DNA of 64,000 nucleotides from Nitrosopumilus sp. K4 (lineage in GTDB: Archaea; Thermoproteota; Nitrososphaeria; Nitrososphaerales; Nitrosopumilaceae). Each line of letters begins with the position of its first letter. The first letter of the stretch is position 1. Shown piece by piece: positions 24,162 to 32,764 of this stretch. The notes beneath the pieces are model-generated. The model saw only the letters and a list, made by a program, of their open reading frames with translations, searched no databases and was not told the origin of the DNA. The stretch covers positions 534,164-598,163 of the forward strand of contig NZ_CP067007.1 of NCBI RefSeq assembly GCF_018128925.1. The letters run 5' to 3'. The translations under genes were made by a program, and so were the position numbers.

Positions 24162-26024
24162 GTGCGAATATTACAACTTCACTGTGACAGCATAGAGTAC
24201 ACCCCTACAAAAAAAGAAATCAAAAGTGCTGAAGACATTGTACCTGAAACAAAAAAACTAGAAGAAATTGTAGTTGCATTTGTGGCCATTGAAGATGGGG
24301 ATGATTCGTCTGTTGCCCAAGATGCAATATCACAAATTAAAAATTCTATGGAAAAAATCGGCTGCAAAAAATTATTGCTATATCCATATGCCCACCTAAG
24401 CTCAAATTTGGCAGCCCCCTCAATTGCTATGGCTTTACTAAAGGAGATGGAATCTGCCGCATCTGACCTTGACGTGTCTCATTCTCCTTTCGGATGGACC
24501 AAGTCTTACAATGTTCAGGTAAAAGGCCACCCTCTAGCTGAAAGCTCCAAAGTAATCACAAAGGAATCTGGTGATGGAAAAGAAAAAGAGATTACTTCTG
24601 AAGCACTAAAAGGAGAATCTAAAATAAAATCATACTGGAAAATTTTATCCCCTGATGGAACAATGACTGATGTTTCAGAATTTAATTTTGCCAAGCATAA
24701 GAAACTAGAAATTCTTGCAAAATATGAATCTGCAAAAAAACGAAGTGTTGATGAACCTCCACCTCATGTTGCATTGATGAAAAAGATGGCTATTGCTGAT
24801 TATGAACCTGCATCAGATTCTGGTAACATGAGATTTTTCCCAAATGGTCGTTTGATTAAATCCCTAATTGAAAGATATGTCACTGATAGAGTAAAAGAAT
24901 ATGGTGGATATGAGGTTGAAACCCCGATTATGTATGACTCTCACCATCCGAGTATGGTTAGTTACTTTAACCGATTCCCTGCTAGGCAATACAATATTGA
25001 CTCTGAAGGGAAGAAACTCTTCTTGAGGTTTGCTGCTTGCTTTGGGCAATTTCTAATGGCAAATGAATTCCAAATGTCTTACAAGAATTTGCCATATCGG
25101 CTCTATGAGCTAACTCGCTACAGCTTTAGACGTGAACAATCTGGTGAACTCGTGGGTTTGAGAAGACTACGTGCATTTACCATGCCTGATTGTCATGCCT
25201 TCTGTAAAGATTTGAATCAGGCCATTGATGAAATTAAAGTTCGTTTTGACTTGTCTCGTGATGTTCTAAAAAATCTAGGGATTGAAGATTCTGATTATGA
25301 AATGGCAATTAGATTTACTGAAGACTTTTACAATGATAACCATTCCTCGATTGAAGAATTAGTGAAAAAACACGGCAAACCAGTCTTAGTTGAAATGTGG
25401 AAAGAGAAATTCTTTTACTTTGTTTTAAAATGGGAATTTAATTATGTAGATAATCTAGGAAAGGCATCGGCACTTTCTACTGATCAAATAGATGTAGAGA
25501 ATGGAAATAGGTATGGGATAGAATTTGTAGATGAGAACAACATTACTAAAAACCCCATAATATTGCATAATTCTCCTAGCGGTGCAATAGAACGAATAAT
25601 CTATGCATTATTAGAAAAAGCAGCCAAAGATTCCAAAGAAGGAAAAAAACCACAGTTGCCATTGTGGCTTGCCCCTACACAAGTAAGGATTATTCCGTTA
25701 AAAGAAGAATTCTTTGATTTTTGCAATCAACTCTCACAAAAAATATCTTCTCAAAATATTCGTGTAGACATTGATGATAGAAATGAAAGTATTGGTAAGA
25801 GGATTCGAGAAGCTGAAAAAGAATGGGTTCGTTATATTTTGGTAATCGGTGAAAAAGAGGCAAATTCTGAGCATCTTTCAATTCGTGATAGGATGACAGG
25901 AAATGTACGTGATTTGTCATTTGATGATTTTGTTGATGAGATAAACAAGCAAACTAAAGGAAAACCATATACTGGTTTGAATCTTCCAAAGTACTTGTCC
26001 AAAAGACCACAAATTATGGTGTAA
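24162..26024 (+). CDS. thrS: Threonyl-tRNA synthetase (archaeal type)
   Basis: A 620-residue protein. Residues 1-140 are the archaeal N-terminal editing domain related to D-aminoacyl-tRNA deacylase (MRILQLHCDSIEY...), which removes serine from tRNA-Thr. The class II core contains motif 2 (TRYSFRREQSGELVGLRRLRAFTMPDCHAF) in the middle and motif 3 (SGAIERIIYALLE) near residue 475. The last 110 residues are the anticodon-binding domain. Start GTG 24162 with a TATA-like tttaatt about 30 bases before it. The stop is followed after three bases by the agmatinase-family gene. Confidence 0.95.
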   Translation: MRILQLHCDSIEYTPTKKEIKSAEDIVPETKKLEEIVVAFVAIEDGDDSSVAQDAISQIKNSMEKIGCKKLLLYPYAHLSSNLAAPSIAMALLKEMESAASDLDVSHSPFGWTKSYNVQVKGHPLAESSKVITKESGDGKEKEITSEALKGESKIKSYWKILSPDGTMTDVSEFNFAKHKKLEILAKYESAKKRSVDEPPPHVALMKKMAIADYEPASDSGNMRFFPNGRLIKSLIERYVTDRVKEYGGYEVETPIMYDSHHPSMVSYFNRFPARQYNIDSEGKKLFLRFAACFGQFLMANEFQMSYKNLPYRLYELTRYSFRREQSGELVGLRRLRAFTMPDCHAFCKDLNQAIDEIKVRFDLSRDVLKNLGIEDSDYEMAIRFTEDFYNDNHSSIEELVKKHGKPVLVEMWKEKFFYFVLKWEFNYVDNLGKASALSTDQIDVENGNRYGIEFVDENNITKNPIILHNSPSGAIERIIYALLEKAAKDSKEGKKPQLPLWLAPTQVRIIPLKEEFFDFCNQLSQKISSQNIRVDIDDRNESIGKRIREAEKEWVRYILVIGEKEANSEHLSIRDRMTGNVRDLSFDDFVDEINKQTKGKPYTGLNLPKYLSKRPQIMV

Positions 26025-26027
26025 ATT

Positions 26028-26897
26028 ATGAGCTTTCTTGATTTGTATATGAATAGGAATCCTTTGATTACCGCATCTGGCGAAGGTGACCCAATTGCTA
26101 CTGTCTTTGGAATTCCTTTTGATTCTACTCATTCCTACAAACCTGGATGTAGATTTGGCCCTGATGTAATTCGTGATGCATTTAACAATATTGAGATATT
26201 CCATCCACAATTTGGTGTGGATTTGGAAAATGCAAATATTGAAGATTTGGGAAATACGACTCATACTGTTTCTTCTGAAGAAATGCTTGAAATGGTTAGG
26301 AAAATAACATCTGAACTTGTTGCAAAAAACAGACAACTTTTCATTTTGGGTGGTGAACATTCTCTTACCTATGGCACATACATGAGTTTTCCAAAAGAAA
26401 CAGGTTATGTTGTGTTTGATGCTCATTATGATTTACGTGATGAATTTGCAGATACTAAATTCAGCCATGCTGCATATTTGAGGCGAATTGTTGAAGAACG
26501 CGGTTCAGAAAGCATCTTACATGTCGGCGCAAGGGCTTTTGTAAAAGAAGAATTGGAATTTCTAAAAGAAAATAACATTAAAACAATTTCTGACAGTCAG
26601 GTTAGAGCAGGCAAGGGGCCTCAATTACTAAAAGAATTTTTATCTTCTTTTGATACTGTTTACACTAGTTTTGATCTTGATGTCTTAGATCCTGCATTTG
26701 CTCCAGGTGTCGGAAACCCTGAAGCAGTAGGGATGACTTCCCGTGAACTATTTGATTTGATTCATTCTATTAGTGATGCTAAAGTGACCGGTATTGATAT
26801 TGTTGAACTAAACCCTCAATTTGATAATGGTGCTACTGCTTCTCTTGCAGCAAAGATAATGTCTACTATGATTGCCATGAATCTTGCTGAAAACTAA
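26028..26897 (+). CDS. speB: Agmatinase/arginase (ureohydrolase) family enzyme
   Basis: A 289-residue protein with all manganese-binding motifs: GGEHSLTYG (near residue 108), DAHYDLRDEF (about 132-141), and SFDLDVLDPAFAPGVG (about 218-233). Agmatinase makes putrescine and urea from agmatine; in archaea this leads to spermidine, the substrate of the deoxyhypusine synthase encoded at 10182-11411. Urea release would also matter to an ammonia oxidiser. Arginase or guanidino-acid hydrolase specificity cannot be excluded. It is probably co-transcribed with thrS. Confidence 0.88.
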   Translation: MSFLDLYMNRNPLITASGEGDPIATVFGIPFDSTHSYKPGCRFGPDVIRDAFNNIEIFHPQFGVDLENANIEDLGNTTHTVSSEEMLEMVRKITSELVAKNRQLFILGGEHSLTYGTYMSFPKETGYVVFDAHYDLRDEFADTKFSHAAYLRRIVEERGSESILHVGARAFVKEELEFLKENNIKTISDSQVRAGKGPQLLKEFLSSFDTVYTSFDLDVLDPAFAPGVGNPEAVGMTSRELFDLIHSISDAKVTGIDIVELNPQFDNGATASLAAKIMSTMIAMNLAEN

Positions 26898-26966
26898 ATC
26901 TTGTTGACAAATACATAACACAAATTATCTTGTTTGTGTTTTATCCTTATTTTTTTCCTTATTTCT

Positions 26967-27131
26967 ATGGATACGCGAATTGATTCATGCAGAAATTGTG
27001 GCGAAGAACTAGAAATCATGCATACTTGTATGGTGTGTGAACAACCTTCTCATTTTCAATGTTCAAACTGTTATCATTATGTTGATGACCCAATTCATAC
27101 AGAATGCATGATATTTGATGAACCCCTCTAG
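26967..27131 (+). CDS. Small Cys/His-rich zinc-binding protein
   Basis: A 54-residue protein from ATG 26967. Cys8/Cys11, Cys21/Cys24, Cys32/Cys35 and Cys47, with His30, His37 and His44 between, give enough ligands for two zinc ions. The order CxxC-x9-CxxC-x7-CxxC looks like a B-box or RING-like mini-fold, but I cannot assign it. It stands alone after the agmatinase gene and converges on the TPR gene. Role unknown. Confidence 0.7.
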   Translation: MDTRIDSCRNCGEELEIMHTCMVCEQPSHFQCSNCYHYVDDPIHTECMIFDEPL

Positions 27132-27135
27132 ACTA

Positions 27136-28263
27136 TTAAGAAGGGCCTTTCTTGGATTTTCCAAGATTTCTCATCATTTTGTCAACCATGTCTTCTATTT
27201 GCTCTTCTGAGATCAACAGTTTAGCTCTCAACTCTGCATTTTCTTTAATCTTGATAATTACTATGATAAATGATATTACCGAAGTCACACTTCCGATAAT
27301 GGTGATTATTAAAATCAGATCTAGTGAAGCACTAACTTTGTCTTCTAAAACTAAATTTCTTCCACTTGCTGCATCAAAATTGTCTGGATCTACTTCTAAT
27401 GCTTCATCAAAGTATTGTAATGCTTCTTCACTTCTTCCTGATTCTAAAAGGACTGATGCTTTTCCAATTAACCCTTCAATGTTATCTGGATCTATGCTTA
27501 ATGCTTTGTCAAAAAGTTGCTGCGCTTTGATAAACTTGTGTTCATTAAAATTTAATTCTGCAAGGCCTAGTAATGATGTTATGTTTTCAGTTTCTGTTTC
27601 CAGTGCTAGCTCATAATTTATTTTTGATCTTTCGTAATCTTTTAACTCAAAAAACACTTTTCCTCTACCATTAAGTGCATCAACGTTATCTGGATCTATT
27701 TCTATGATTGTATTGAATATTTTTAATGCCAACATATGCTGATTTATTTTGCTTAATGCATTTGCCTTTCCTAGCATTGCATCAACGTTATCTGGCTCTT
27801 TTTCAAGAACGATGTTAAAAAACAATATTGCGTCTTCGTATTGCCCTATTTTGAATAGCACATTTCCGTTTCCAATTAATGCATCCCTGTTTCTGATATC
27901 TGATTTTAATATTTGATCAAAAATTTTTACCGCATCATCATACCTGTCTAAATTAAACAATGATGTTGCCAACCCATTTAACGTTTCAATATTGCCCGGA
28001 TCAATATTGTTTGCTTTTTCAAAACTCTGAATAGCTTTGACAAACTTTCCTTCTGCTAAATGAACTTGTCCTTTCTTGTTTAATACATCTATATTATCTG
28101 GCTCTGTTTCCAAGATTTTGTTTAGTTCTATTATTGCCCCTTCGTAATTTTTTTCGGTCATAAATTCCTCTACTTTTTTCCACGACTTTTGCACTTCGAC
28201 AGTTTCTCCATAAACAAGCGGAATTAAAAATATCAAAAATACTAAAAACAAGTATGGTGCCAA
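27136..28263 (-). CDS. Membrane-anchored tetratricopeptide (TPR) protein
   Basis: A 375-residue protein from TTG 28263, chosen because gaggtga, a good ribosome-binding site, lies just before it and because the signal-like helix (LAPYLFLVFLIFLIPLVYG) then starts at residue 2. Residues 35-310 hold about eight TPR units of 34 residues with the repeated ending D/EPDN(V/I). A transmembrane helix (LDLILIITIIGSVTSVISFIIVI) near residues 322-346 is followed by a charged cytoplasmic tail. The repeats should lie outside the membrane and bind proteins. Divergent from the CDP-alcohol phosphatidyltransferase gene. Confidence 0.82.
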   Translation of the reverse strand: MAPYLFLVFLIFLIPLVYGETVEVQKSWKKVEEFMTEKNYEGAIIELNKILETEPDNIDVLNKKGQVHLAEGKFVKAIQSFEKANNIDPGNIETLNGLATSLFNLDRYDDAVKIFDQILKSDIRNRDALIGNGNVLFKIGQYEDAILFFNIVLEKEPDNVDAMLGKANALSKINQHMLALKIFNTIIEIDPDNVDALNGRGKVFFELKDYERSKINYELALETETENITSLLGLAELNFNEHKFIKAQQLFDKALSIDPDNIEGLIGKASVLLESGRSEEALQYFDEALEVDPDNFDAASGRNLVLEDKVSASLDLILIITIIGSVTSVISFIIVIIKIKENAELRAKLLISEEQIEDMVDKMMRNLGKSKKGPS

Positions 28264-28400
28264 TTTGTCACCTCGCTCAATGTGACGTTTCTTAAATACA
28301 ATTCTATTGAAACATCTATTGTTGTTTCTAACCAACTGATTAAATCTTAGGCTCAAACTTGGGTGCTTTTTTTATATACGTGGGTTTTGGGAAAAAACTC

Positions 28401-28973
28401 GTGTTAAATAACCTCCGAGATCGATTAAAACCAAGTCTGGAAAGAATTGGTCGAGGATTTGCATCTACTGGTCTTTCTCCGAATTTTTGGACAAGTATTG
28501 GTTTAGTATTTGCAATTGCATCTGCTGTTGTTTATGGACTTGGAATGGAGCTTGGTCTGATTATTGGTGGTGTGTTATTGCTTGTATCTGGATTCTTTGA
28601 CATGGTTGATGGGCAGGTAGCACGTGTTACTGGAAAAACTTCACAAAAAGGCTCTTATCTTGATTCAATGTTTGATAAAATTGCCGAGGTTGCAATATTT
28701 CTTGGTATTTTGATTGGAGGTTATGCTGAACCATATCTTGTATTTTTGGCAATTACTCTATCATTGTTGGTTAGCTATGCCAGAGCAAAGTCTGATGCAA
28801 TTAATGTAAAACTACAGGGTGTTGGCATTGGAGAACGTGCAGAGCGTTTGCTTGTAATTGCAATAATTGGAATAATTGGATTTATGGAGCTTGCTGTAAT
28901 TATTGTAGTTGTTATTGCAGGAATAACATTGATTCAAAGAATGATTGTGACTGCAAGAAACATTAAAGAATAA
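28401..28973 (+). CDS. CDP-alcohol phosphatidyltransferase (archaeal phospholipid synthesis)
   Basis: A 190-residue membrane protein from GTG 28401; a TATA-like tttttatata at about 28370-28380 fits this leaderless start better than the TTG at 28359. The catalytic motif is DMVDGQVARVTGKTSQKGSYLDSMFDK, i.e. the family pattern D-x2-D-G-x2-A-R-x8-G-x3-D-x3-D, near residues 65-95. It attaches an alcohol (inositol phosphate, glycerol phosphate or serine) to CDP-archaeol. The small size and sequence style suggest the archaetidylinositol phosphate synthase type, but head-group choice is not certain. Confidence 0.88.
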   Translation: MLNNLRDRLKPSLERIGRGFASTGLSPNFWTSIGLVFAIASAVVYGLGMELGLIIGGVLLLVSGFFDMVDGQVARVTGKTSQKGSYLDSMFDKIAEVAIFLGILIGGYAEPYLVFLAITLSLLVSYARAKSDAINVKLQGVGIGERAERLLVIAIIGIIGFMELAVIIVVVIAGITLIQRMIVTARNIKE

Positions 28974-28974
28974 T

Positions 28975-29262
28975 CTATCGTAGTTTTCCACGTTTTCTTC
29001 TATTGTCAGCTGATCTGATTTTTAGAATCTTAAAGTGTATGGCACATGAAATACAATACCATTTGAGAACCGTCGGTGATGCGATATATGCTCCTTGGGC
29101 CCGTAATTCTTTTGCCAGTGTGTGCTCTACAAGATTTAGTCTTGATGTGACCTTTTTTGCTTTGTCTTTTGGAACTGTCTGACCACAGTTTGTACACTGT
29201 ACAACGCCTGATGACCCCTTACCGCCTTTAGTTCGACCTCTACTTGCACGCTTTAGTGGCAT
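28975..29262 (-). CDS. rps26e: 30S ribosomal protein S26e
   Basis: A 95-residue basic protein. It has the S26e zinc site: VVQCTNCGQTVPKDKA (Cys23, Cys26) and WYCISCAIHFKILKIRS (two more Cys), with the VRS/IRS-R-R-K-R end. S26e is found in eukaryotes and some archaea, including Thaumarchaeota, and supports the assignment of the organism. A TATA-like gaatataaa (29284-29292) lies about 25 bases before the ATG, so the mRNA is probably leaderless. It converges on the phosphatidyltransferase gene with a one-base gap. Confidence 0.94.
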   Translation of the reverse strand: MPLKRASRGRTKGGKGSSGVVQCTNCGQTVPKDKAKKVTSRLNLVEHTLAKELRAQGAYIASPTVLKWYCISCAIHFKILKIRSADNRRKRGKLR

Positions 29263-29264
29263 GA

Positions 29265-29292
29265 CAAAACATTGTTTTGCCTCTTTATATTC
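29265..29292 (-). promoter_or_regulatory. S26e promoter with palindrome at the transcription start
   Basis: On the minus strand gaatataaa (29284-29292) is a TATA-like box. Between it and the start codon (29262) lies a perfect 7+1+7 palindrome, caaaaca-t-tgttttg (29265-29279). A palindrome over the start site could be a repressor site for S26e. The TATA call is moderate, the operator call is inference. Confidence 0.4.
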
Positions 29293-29324
29293 TTGCGGAT
29301 AATTAAGAAAACTTGCCTATTTTG

Positions 29325-29340
29325 AGCCTAATTTTAGGCT
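29325..29340. repeat. Perfect 16-base palindrome in the S26e / zinc-ribbon divergent region
   Basis: agcctaa-tt-ttaggct is a 7-base inverted repeat with a two-base centre. It lies 20 bases before the start of the small zinc-ribbon gene at 29360 and in front of its AT-rich aaaaattaatc. The short centre argues for a dimeric protein site rather than an RNA hairpin. Confidence 0.4.
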
Positions 29341-29359
29341 AAAAATTAATCATGTTTTA

Positions 29360-29509
29360 ATGCTAGATCGAATCTTTTACAATGATAGAAAATTGCGAGG
29401 TCTCTGTCATGGATGTTTTACATCAAATGTGGATTTGATACTTTCAAAGGGAGATATCTTATGTCAAAAATGCTATGATGAAAAAATGCAAAAAACTAAA
29501 TCATCATGA
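29360..29509 (+). CDS. Tiny zinc-ribbon protein
   Basis: A 49-residue protein from ATG 29360. Cys16/Cys19 (LCHGCF) and Cys35/Cys38 (LCQKCY) form a standard four-cysteine zinc ribbon with 15 residues between the pairs. There is no other domain. It lies 16 bases before the PfkB kinase gene on the same strand and may be co-transcribed with it. The function is unknown; nucleic-acid binding is common for such ribbons. Confidence 0.72.
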   Translation: MLDRIFYNDRKLRGLCHGCFTSNVDLILSKGDILCQKCYDEKMQKTKSS

Positions 29510-29525
29510 TCTATAATTTCAAAAA

Positions 29526-30395
29526 ATGAAACTAGCAGTTTTCTCTCACTGTGCAATTGATTCGATAACATTAGAAGGCTCAAATTATCCTCAAATCGGG
29601 GGTGCAGCTTGTTATTGTGGATTAACTGCACGTGAATTCAAATTTGATGTAGATCTATTTACAAAATTTGGCAAAGATTTTCCACATCAATATCTTGCTG
29701 ATAACAAAATCCAATACGGTAATGCAGAATCACAAAATCCTACAACGCGATTTGCCATAAGTATTGTTGGTTCTGATAGAACATTAAAACTTGAAAATGA
29801 ATGTGAACCGATTCAATATGACGGGACAGATGCAGACGGATGTTTGATAAGTCCAATTTACCATGAAATTTCAAACGATGTATTTTCTAAAATTAAAAAT
29901 GACTCTAATTTCACTTTGGTGGATCCACAGGGATTTCTAAGACAAACTGATTCTCAGAAAAATGTTTTTCTTGCAAAAACTGATATTGATTTGAATAAAG
30001 TAAATGCAGTTAAAGTTAATCCAGAAGAAGCAAAGTGTATTGTTGATGGCACCTCTGATGAAATAATGTTGGCATTACAGAAAAAAGGCGTAGAGTATGT
30101 TTTATTCACTGACAAACTAAATGTTTCACTTTTAGTCAAAGATAAAGTATATTCCTTAAAACTTCCAAATAGGGAAGTTTACGATACTACTGGAATCGGT
30201 GATATTTTTTGCGCAACCTTTTGTTGTACTATGTTAAAAGAAAAGGACTTTTTGTGGGCTTTGTGTTTTGCAGGTGGTTCGGCACAAGCAGCACTTGACA
30301 CTAAAAAAGTTGGATTGCAAAAGATTCCTGGAAGGAGACAAATTGAGATAAATGCTTCTTACTTTTACAATCTTGTTAAATATAGGCAAATTTAG
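29526..30395 (+). CDS. PfkB-family sugar/nucleoside kinase
   Basis: A 289-residue ribokinase-like protein. The N-terminal substrate-side GG is in QIGGAACYCGLTAREF, and the catalytic C-terminal motif is YDTTGIGDIFCATFCC, with the aspartate of GIGD as base (the commoner form is DTTGAGD). KVNPEEAKCI is the usual NxxE-like magnesium motif. The lid region appears short. Substrate could be ribose, fructose phosphate, a nucleoside or myo-inositol. It is followed after 39 bases by the NAD kinase fusion gene. Confidence 0.85.
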   Translation: MKLAVFSHCAIDSITLEGSNYPQIGGAACYCGLTAREFKFDVDLFTKFGKDFPHQYLADNKIQYGNAESQNPTTRFAISIVGSDRTLKLENECEPIQYDGTDADGCLISPIYHEISNDVFSKIKNDSNFTLVDPQGFLRQTDSQKNVFLAKTDIDLNKVNAVKVNPEEAKCIVDGTSDEIMLALQKKGVEYVLFTDKLNVSLLVKDKVYSLKLPNREVYDTTGIGDIFCATFCCTMLKEKDFLWALCFAGGSAQAALDTKKVGLQKIPGRRQIEINASYFYNLVKYRQI

Positions 30396-30434
30396 CACTT
30401 TATCCTTTTATTGTACGCCTATTTTTGATTCTCT

Positions 30435-31436
30435 GTGCAAATAGGCATCTATGGCTCTGGAACGACAGATTCTGCAGCAAAAACAATAAAAAAAATTCTT
30501 GAAGATGTTGGAATAAAATCATTTACGATTACCTCTAAATCAAAATCAAAACAAGCAGATTGCGTGATTGTTTTAGGTGGTGATAAGGGCGTTAGAAATT
30601 ATTTTCATAGAACTTTTGACTCCACTTTGCCTGTTTTGGGAATAAACGAAGGTGAATCTAGTGGCTTTTTAGCTCAAGTTGACCTTCGTGAATTTTCATC
30701 ATTTGTCAATATTTTAAAAAAACAAAATTACACTGTTGAAGAAGTTCCAAGACTCGGCGTAAAAATTGATGGTAAAAACGTTTATCCTGTATTAAACGAT
30801 GTTGCTGTTTTTTCATCAAAAAGTGCAATGCTGATGGAACACACACTACGTGTAAATGGTGAAGAGGTTTGGCATGACAATAGTGATGGAATTATCGTTT
30901 CCACTCCTATTGGCTCATCTGCATATTCTATGTCTGCTGGTGGACCTGTAATCTTTCAGGATTCTGATGTCTTTGAAATTATTTCTGTAAATTCTTTGGA
31001 TGTTACACGAAGACCCATTATTGTATCTAATACCAGCTCTATTGAAATTGATGATATTGCTGCAAGATTGCACTGTGAAGTGGTGCTTGATGGTCTAGAT
31101 AGATACAAGGTAGACAAAATAGTTGAATGCACACAGTTTTTACCTCCTGCGAAAATTATTCGTCTGAAAAAAGACTCTACTGCAATTTCTGCATTGGCAA
31201 AGAAAGTTCATCTTGCAGAAGAGTTACTCAGTATGCCTCCCAGCTCCAAATTATTACTAAAAACTTTGGAATATGAAGGTGCATTGACTCAAAAAGATTT
31301 GGCTAACAAAACCTTGCTGCCTGATAGGACTGTTAGACTTGCTCTTAGCCATTTACTCAAAAAAGGATATGTGAAAAAGAAAGTTTCAATCCGAGATGCA
31401 AGACAAAAAATCTATGAAATATCTAAAATTGAGTGA
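30435..31436 (+). CDS. nadK: NAD kinase fused to a C-terminal winged-helix domain
   Basis: A 333-residue protein. Residues 1-255 are NAD kinase: VIVLGGDKG (48-52), GINEGESSGFL (69-79), the NDVAV segment (121-125) and DGIIVSTPIGSSAYSMSAGGP (151-171). The usual GGDG loop reads GGDK: the aspartate is kept but the last glycine is lysine. The enzyme makes NADP from NAD. Residues 265-330 are a MarR-like winged helix (ALTQKDLANKTLLPDRTVRLALSHLLKKGYV) with an R-x-I-Y-E wing. The fusion suggests that the protein either binds its own promoter or couples NADP level to gene control. Start GTG 30435. Confidence 0.88.
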   Translation: MQIGIYGSGTTDSAAKTIKKILEDVGIKSFTITSKSKSKQADCVIVLGGDKGVRNYFHRTFDSTLPVLGINEGESSGFLAQVDLREFSSFVNILKKQNYTVEEVPRLGVKIDGKNVYPVLNDVAVFSSKSAMLMEHTLRVNGEEVWHDNSDGIIVSTPIGSSAYSMSAGGPVIFQDSDVFEIISVNSLDVTRRPIIVSNTSSIEIDDIAARLHCEVVLDGLDRYKVDKIVECTQFLPPAKIIRLKKDSTAISALAKKVHLAEELLSMPPSSKLLLKTLEYEGALTQKDLANKTLLPDRTVRLALSHLLKKGYVKKKVSIRDARQKIYEISKIE

Positions 31437-31437
31437 A

Positions 31438-31587
31438 TTATTCTTTGGATATTCTCTTTGTATGTGAAGGGTCTTCCATGCTGGCCTCTATGATTCTATT
31501 TTGAATATCTGCCTCATAACACAACTGTGAACAAAAATTCCTTGTTCCTAACTGGTATTCTTTTCCACATTTCTTACATCTTGTCAT
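31438..31587 (-). CDS. Small zinc-finger protein
   Basis: A 49-residue protein from ATG 31587. Cys4/Cys7 (RCKKCGKEY) and Cys19/Cys23 (FCSQLC) make a likely zinc site. A TATA-like tttttaac about 25-30 bases upstream supports this start over longer forms reaching 31659. The rest is an acidic-basic helix. It converges on the NAD kinase gene. Function unknown. Confidence 0.6.
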   Translation of the reverse strand: MTRCKKCGKEYQLGTRNFCSQLCYEADIQNRIIEASMEDPSHTKRISKE

Positions 31588-31676
31588 GCCCTTATTTGCT
31601 AATTTCTTTTCATTAGTTAAAAACATCCTCAAAATGGACCCTAACGTAGAAATAATCAATTTAGTTTACTGGGATT

Positions 31677-31910
31677 ATGACAATTGCGTATGTGTTGTTA
31701 AACTGTGAACTTGGTGCAGAAGCAGATCTAATTGAAAAATTAAAAGAATTAGAACAAGTCAAGGACGTATTTGAGACTATAGGTACTCATGATATGATGG
31801 TGAAGTTGGAGGCAGAAAATTTTGAAAAGATACGTGAAATAGTATCTTGGAATATTCAAAAACTAGACAAAGTACGTTCAACCTCTACTCTTATACGAAA
31901 AGAAAACTAA
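31677..31910 (+). CDS. Stand-alone Lrp/AsnC ligand-binding (RAM) domain protein
   Basis: A 77-residue protein with the alpha/beta fold of the Lrp/AsnC effector domain: AYVLLNCELGAEADLIEKLKEL, VKDVFETIGTHDMMVKLEAEN, and IQKLDKVRSTSTLIRKE. The G-x-H-D-M-M-V segment is the classic amino-acid-binding turn. The DNA-binding helix-turn-helix is absent, so it may sense an amino acid and act on a full-length Lrp protein or on an enzyme. A full Lrp regulator lies at 55063. Followed after 17 bases by a small gene. Confidence 0.88.
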   Translation: MTIAYVLLNCELGAEADLIEKLKELEQVKDVFETIGTHDMMVKLEAENFEKIREIVSWNIQKLDKVRSTSTLIRKEN

Positions 31911-31927
31911 CCTCTATTTGAGATCAA

Positions 31928-32104
31928 ATGACCGAAGAAAAAAACGAGATAGAAAAACTAATTGATACTATGATTTCCAGTGGGGATGACCTAGTCAAAA
32001 ATATCAAGACTGTGCTCCCTGACTCTATGGCAGAATCTGTAGAAATGTTTCATGAGTCAAATATTGCCAACCTCAAAAAAATCAAAGAATTCCTAAACAA
32101 GTAA
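31928..32104 (+). CDS. Small acidic helical protein
   Basis: A 58-residue protein from ATG 31928, acidic at the start (MTEEKNEIEKL) and predicted helical throughout, without Cys. It starts 17 bases after the Lrp-domain gene, so the two probably share a transcript. No family recognised. Confidence 0.6.
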   Translation: MTEEKNEIEKLIDTMISSGDDLVKNIKTVLPDSMAESVEMFHESNIANLKKIKEFLNK

Positions 32105-32164
32105 TTCGTAATTTACTAATCACTGCTACTATATGCTTTTTAACTATCATGTGGTTATTTTGAC

Positions 32165-32566
32165 ATGACTCGTTCCCGAACTTTGTCATTTTCAGTAAAA
32201 AGAAAAACAGGGGAGGCATTTGATGCTATTTTAAATGCACCATCAAAAATGATACCTGATGCTAAAAAAACAAAAGACGGTTGGTGGAATTTTACATCTC
32301 CACGAGGACCTGCAAAACTCAAATTCAATGAGAACAAACAGCTTGGCATTTTAGATTATTTGTATGTTGATTCTGAATCAAAATGGAATGTTCCGATGAG
32401 GGTTATTCCTAATGGTGATGAGTCAGAAATTATTATCACCTTGATAAAACCTGATTCTATAACTGATGAACAATTTAATGAACGAATGGATGAGATTGGA
32501 AAAGCATTTGAAAGTCTCAAAGAATTGATTGAAACACCCTCAGAATTATTTCAAAAATCAAAATAG
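32165..32566 (+). CDS. Uncharacterised protein, possibly START/SRPBCC-like
   Basis: A 133-residue protein. The layout strand (TLSFSVKRKTGEAFDAIL), helix, then strands (WWNFTSPRGPAKLKFNEN, LGILDYLYVD, WNVPMRVIPNGDESEIIITLI) and a long last helix (QFNERMDEIGKAFESLKELIE) is that of the SRPBCC/polyketide-cyclase fold. A ligand is not evident. A clearer SRPBCC protein lies at 33144. Function unknown; the fold call is inference. Confidence 0.7.
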   Translation: MTRSRTLSFSVKRKTGEAFDAILNAPSKMIPDAKKTKDGWWNFTSPRGPAKLKFNENKQLGILDYLYVDSESKWNVPMRVIPNGDESEIIITLIKPDSITDEQFNERMDEIGKAFESLKELIETPSELFQKSK

Positions 32567-32662
32567 TTCAAACAACTCAAAAATTTTGGTTTTGAGCCTG
32601 AATTAAGTACAAATTATTCCTTAAAGTTAAATGCAAATTTTGCAAGAAGACAATGTTACAAA

Positions 32663-32764
32663 ATGCCGTATGAAGAGGTATATTTTCAAAGAATGGAAGA
32701 AGATGACTGTGAAGAATTGGAGAATGTAAAATCACAAAAAAATAATTTTTTTAAAAAACTCTAA
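32663..32764 (+). CDS. Possible very small protein
   Basis: A 33-residue frame (start MPYEEVYFQRMEEDD) with acidic start and basic end, preceded by an AT-rich leader. The stop overlaps the converging membrane protein gene by four bases, as for several other gene pairs in this window. No motif. Coding is plausible but unproven. Confidence 0.35.
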   Translation: MPYEEVYFQRMEEDDCEELENVKSQKNNFFKKL

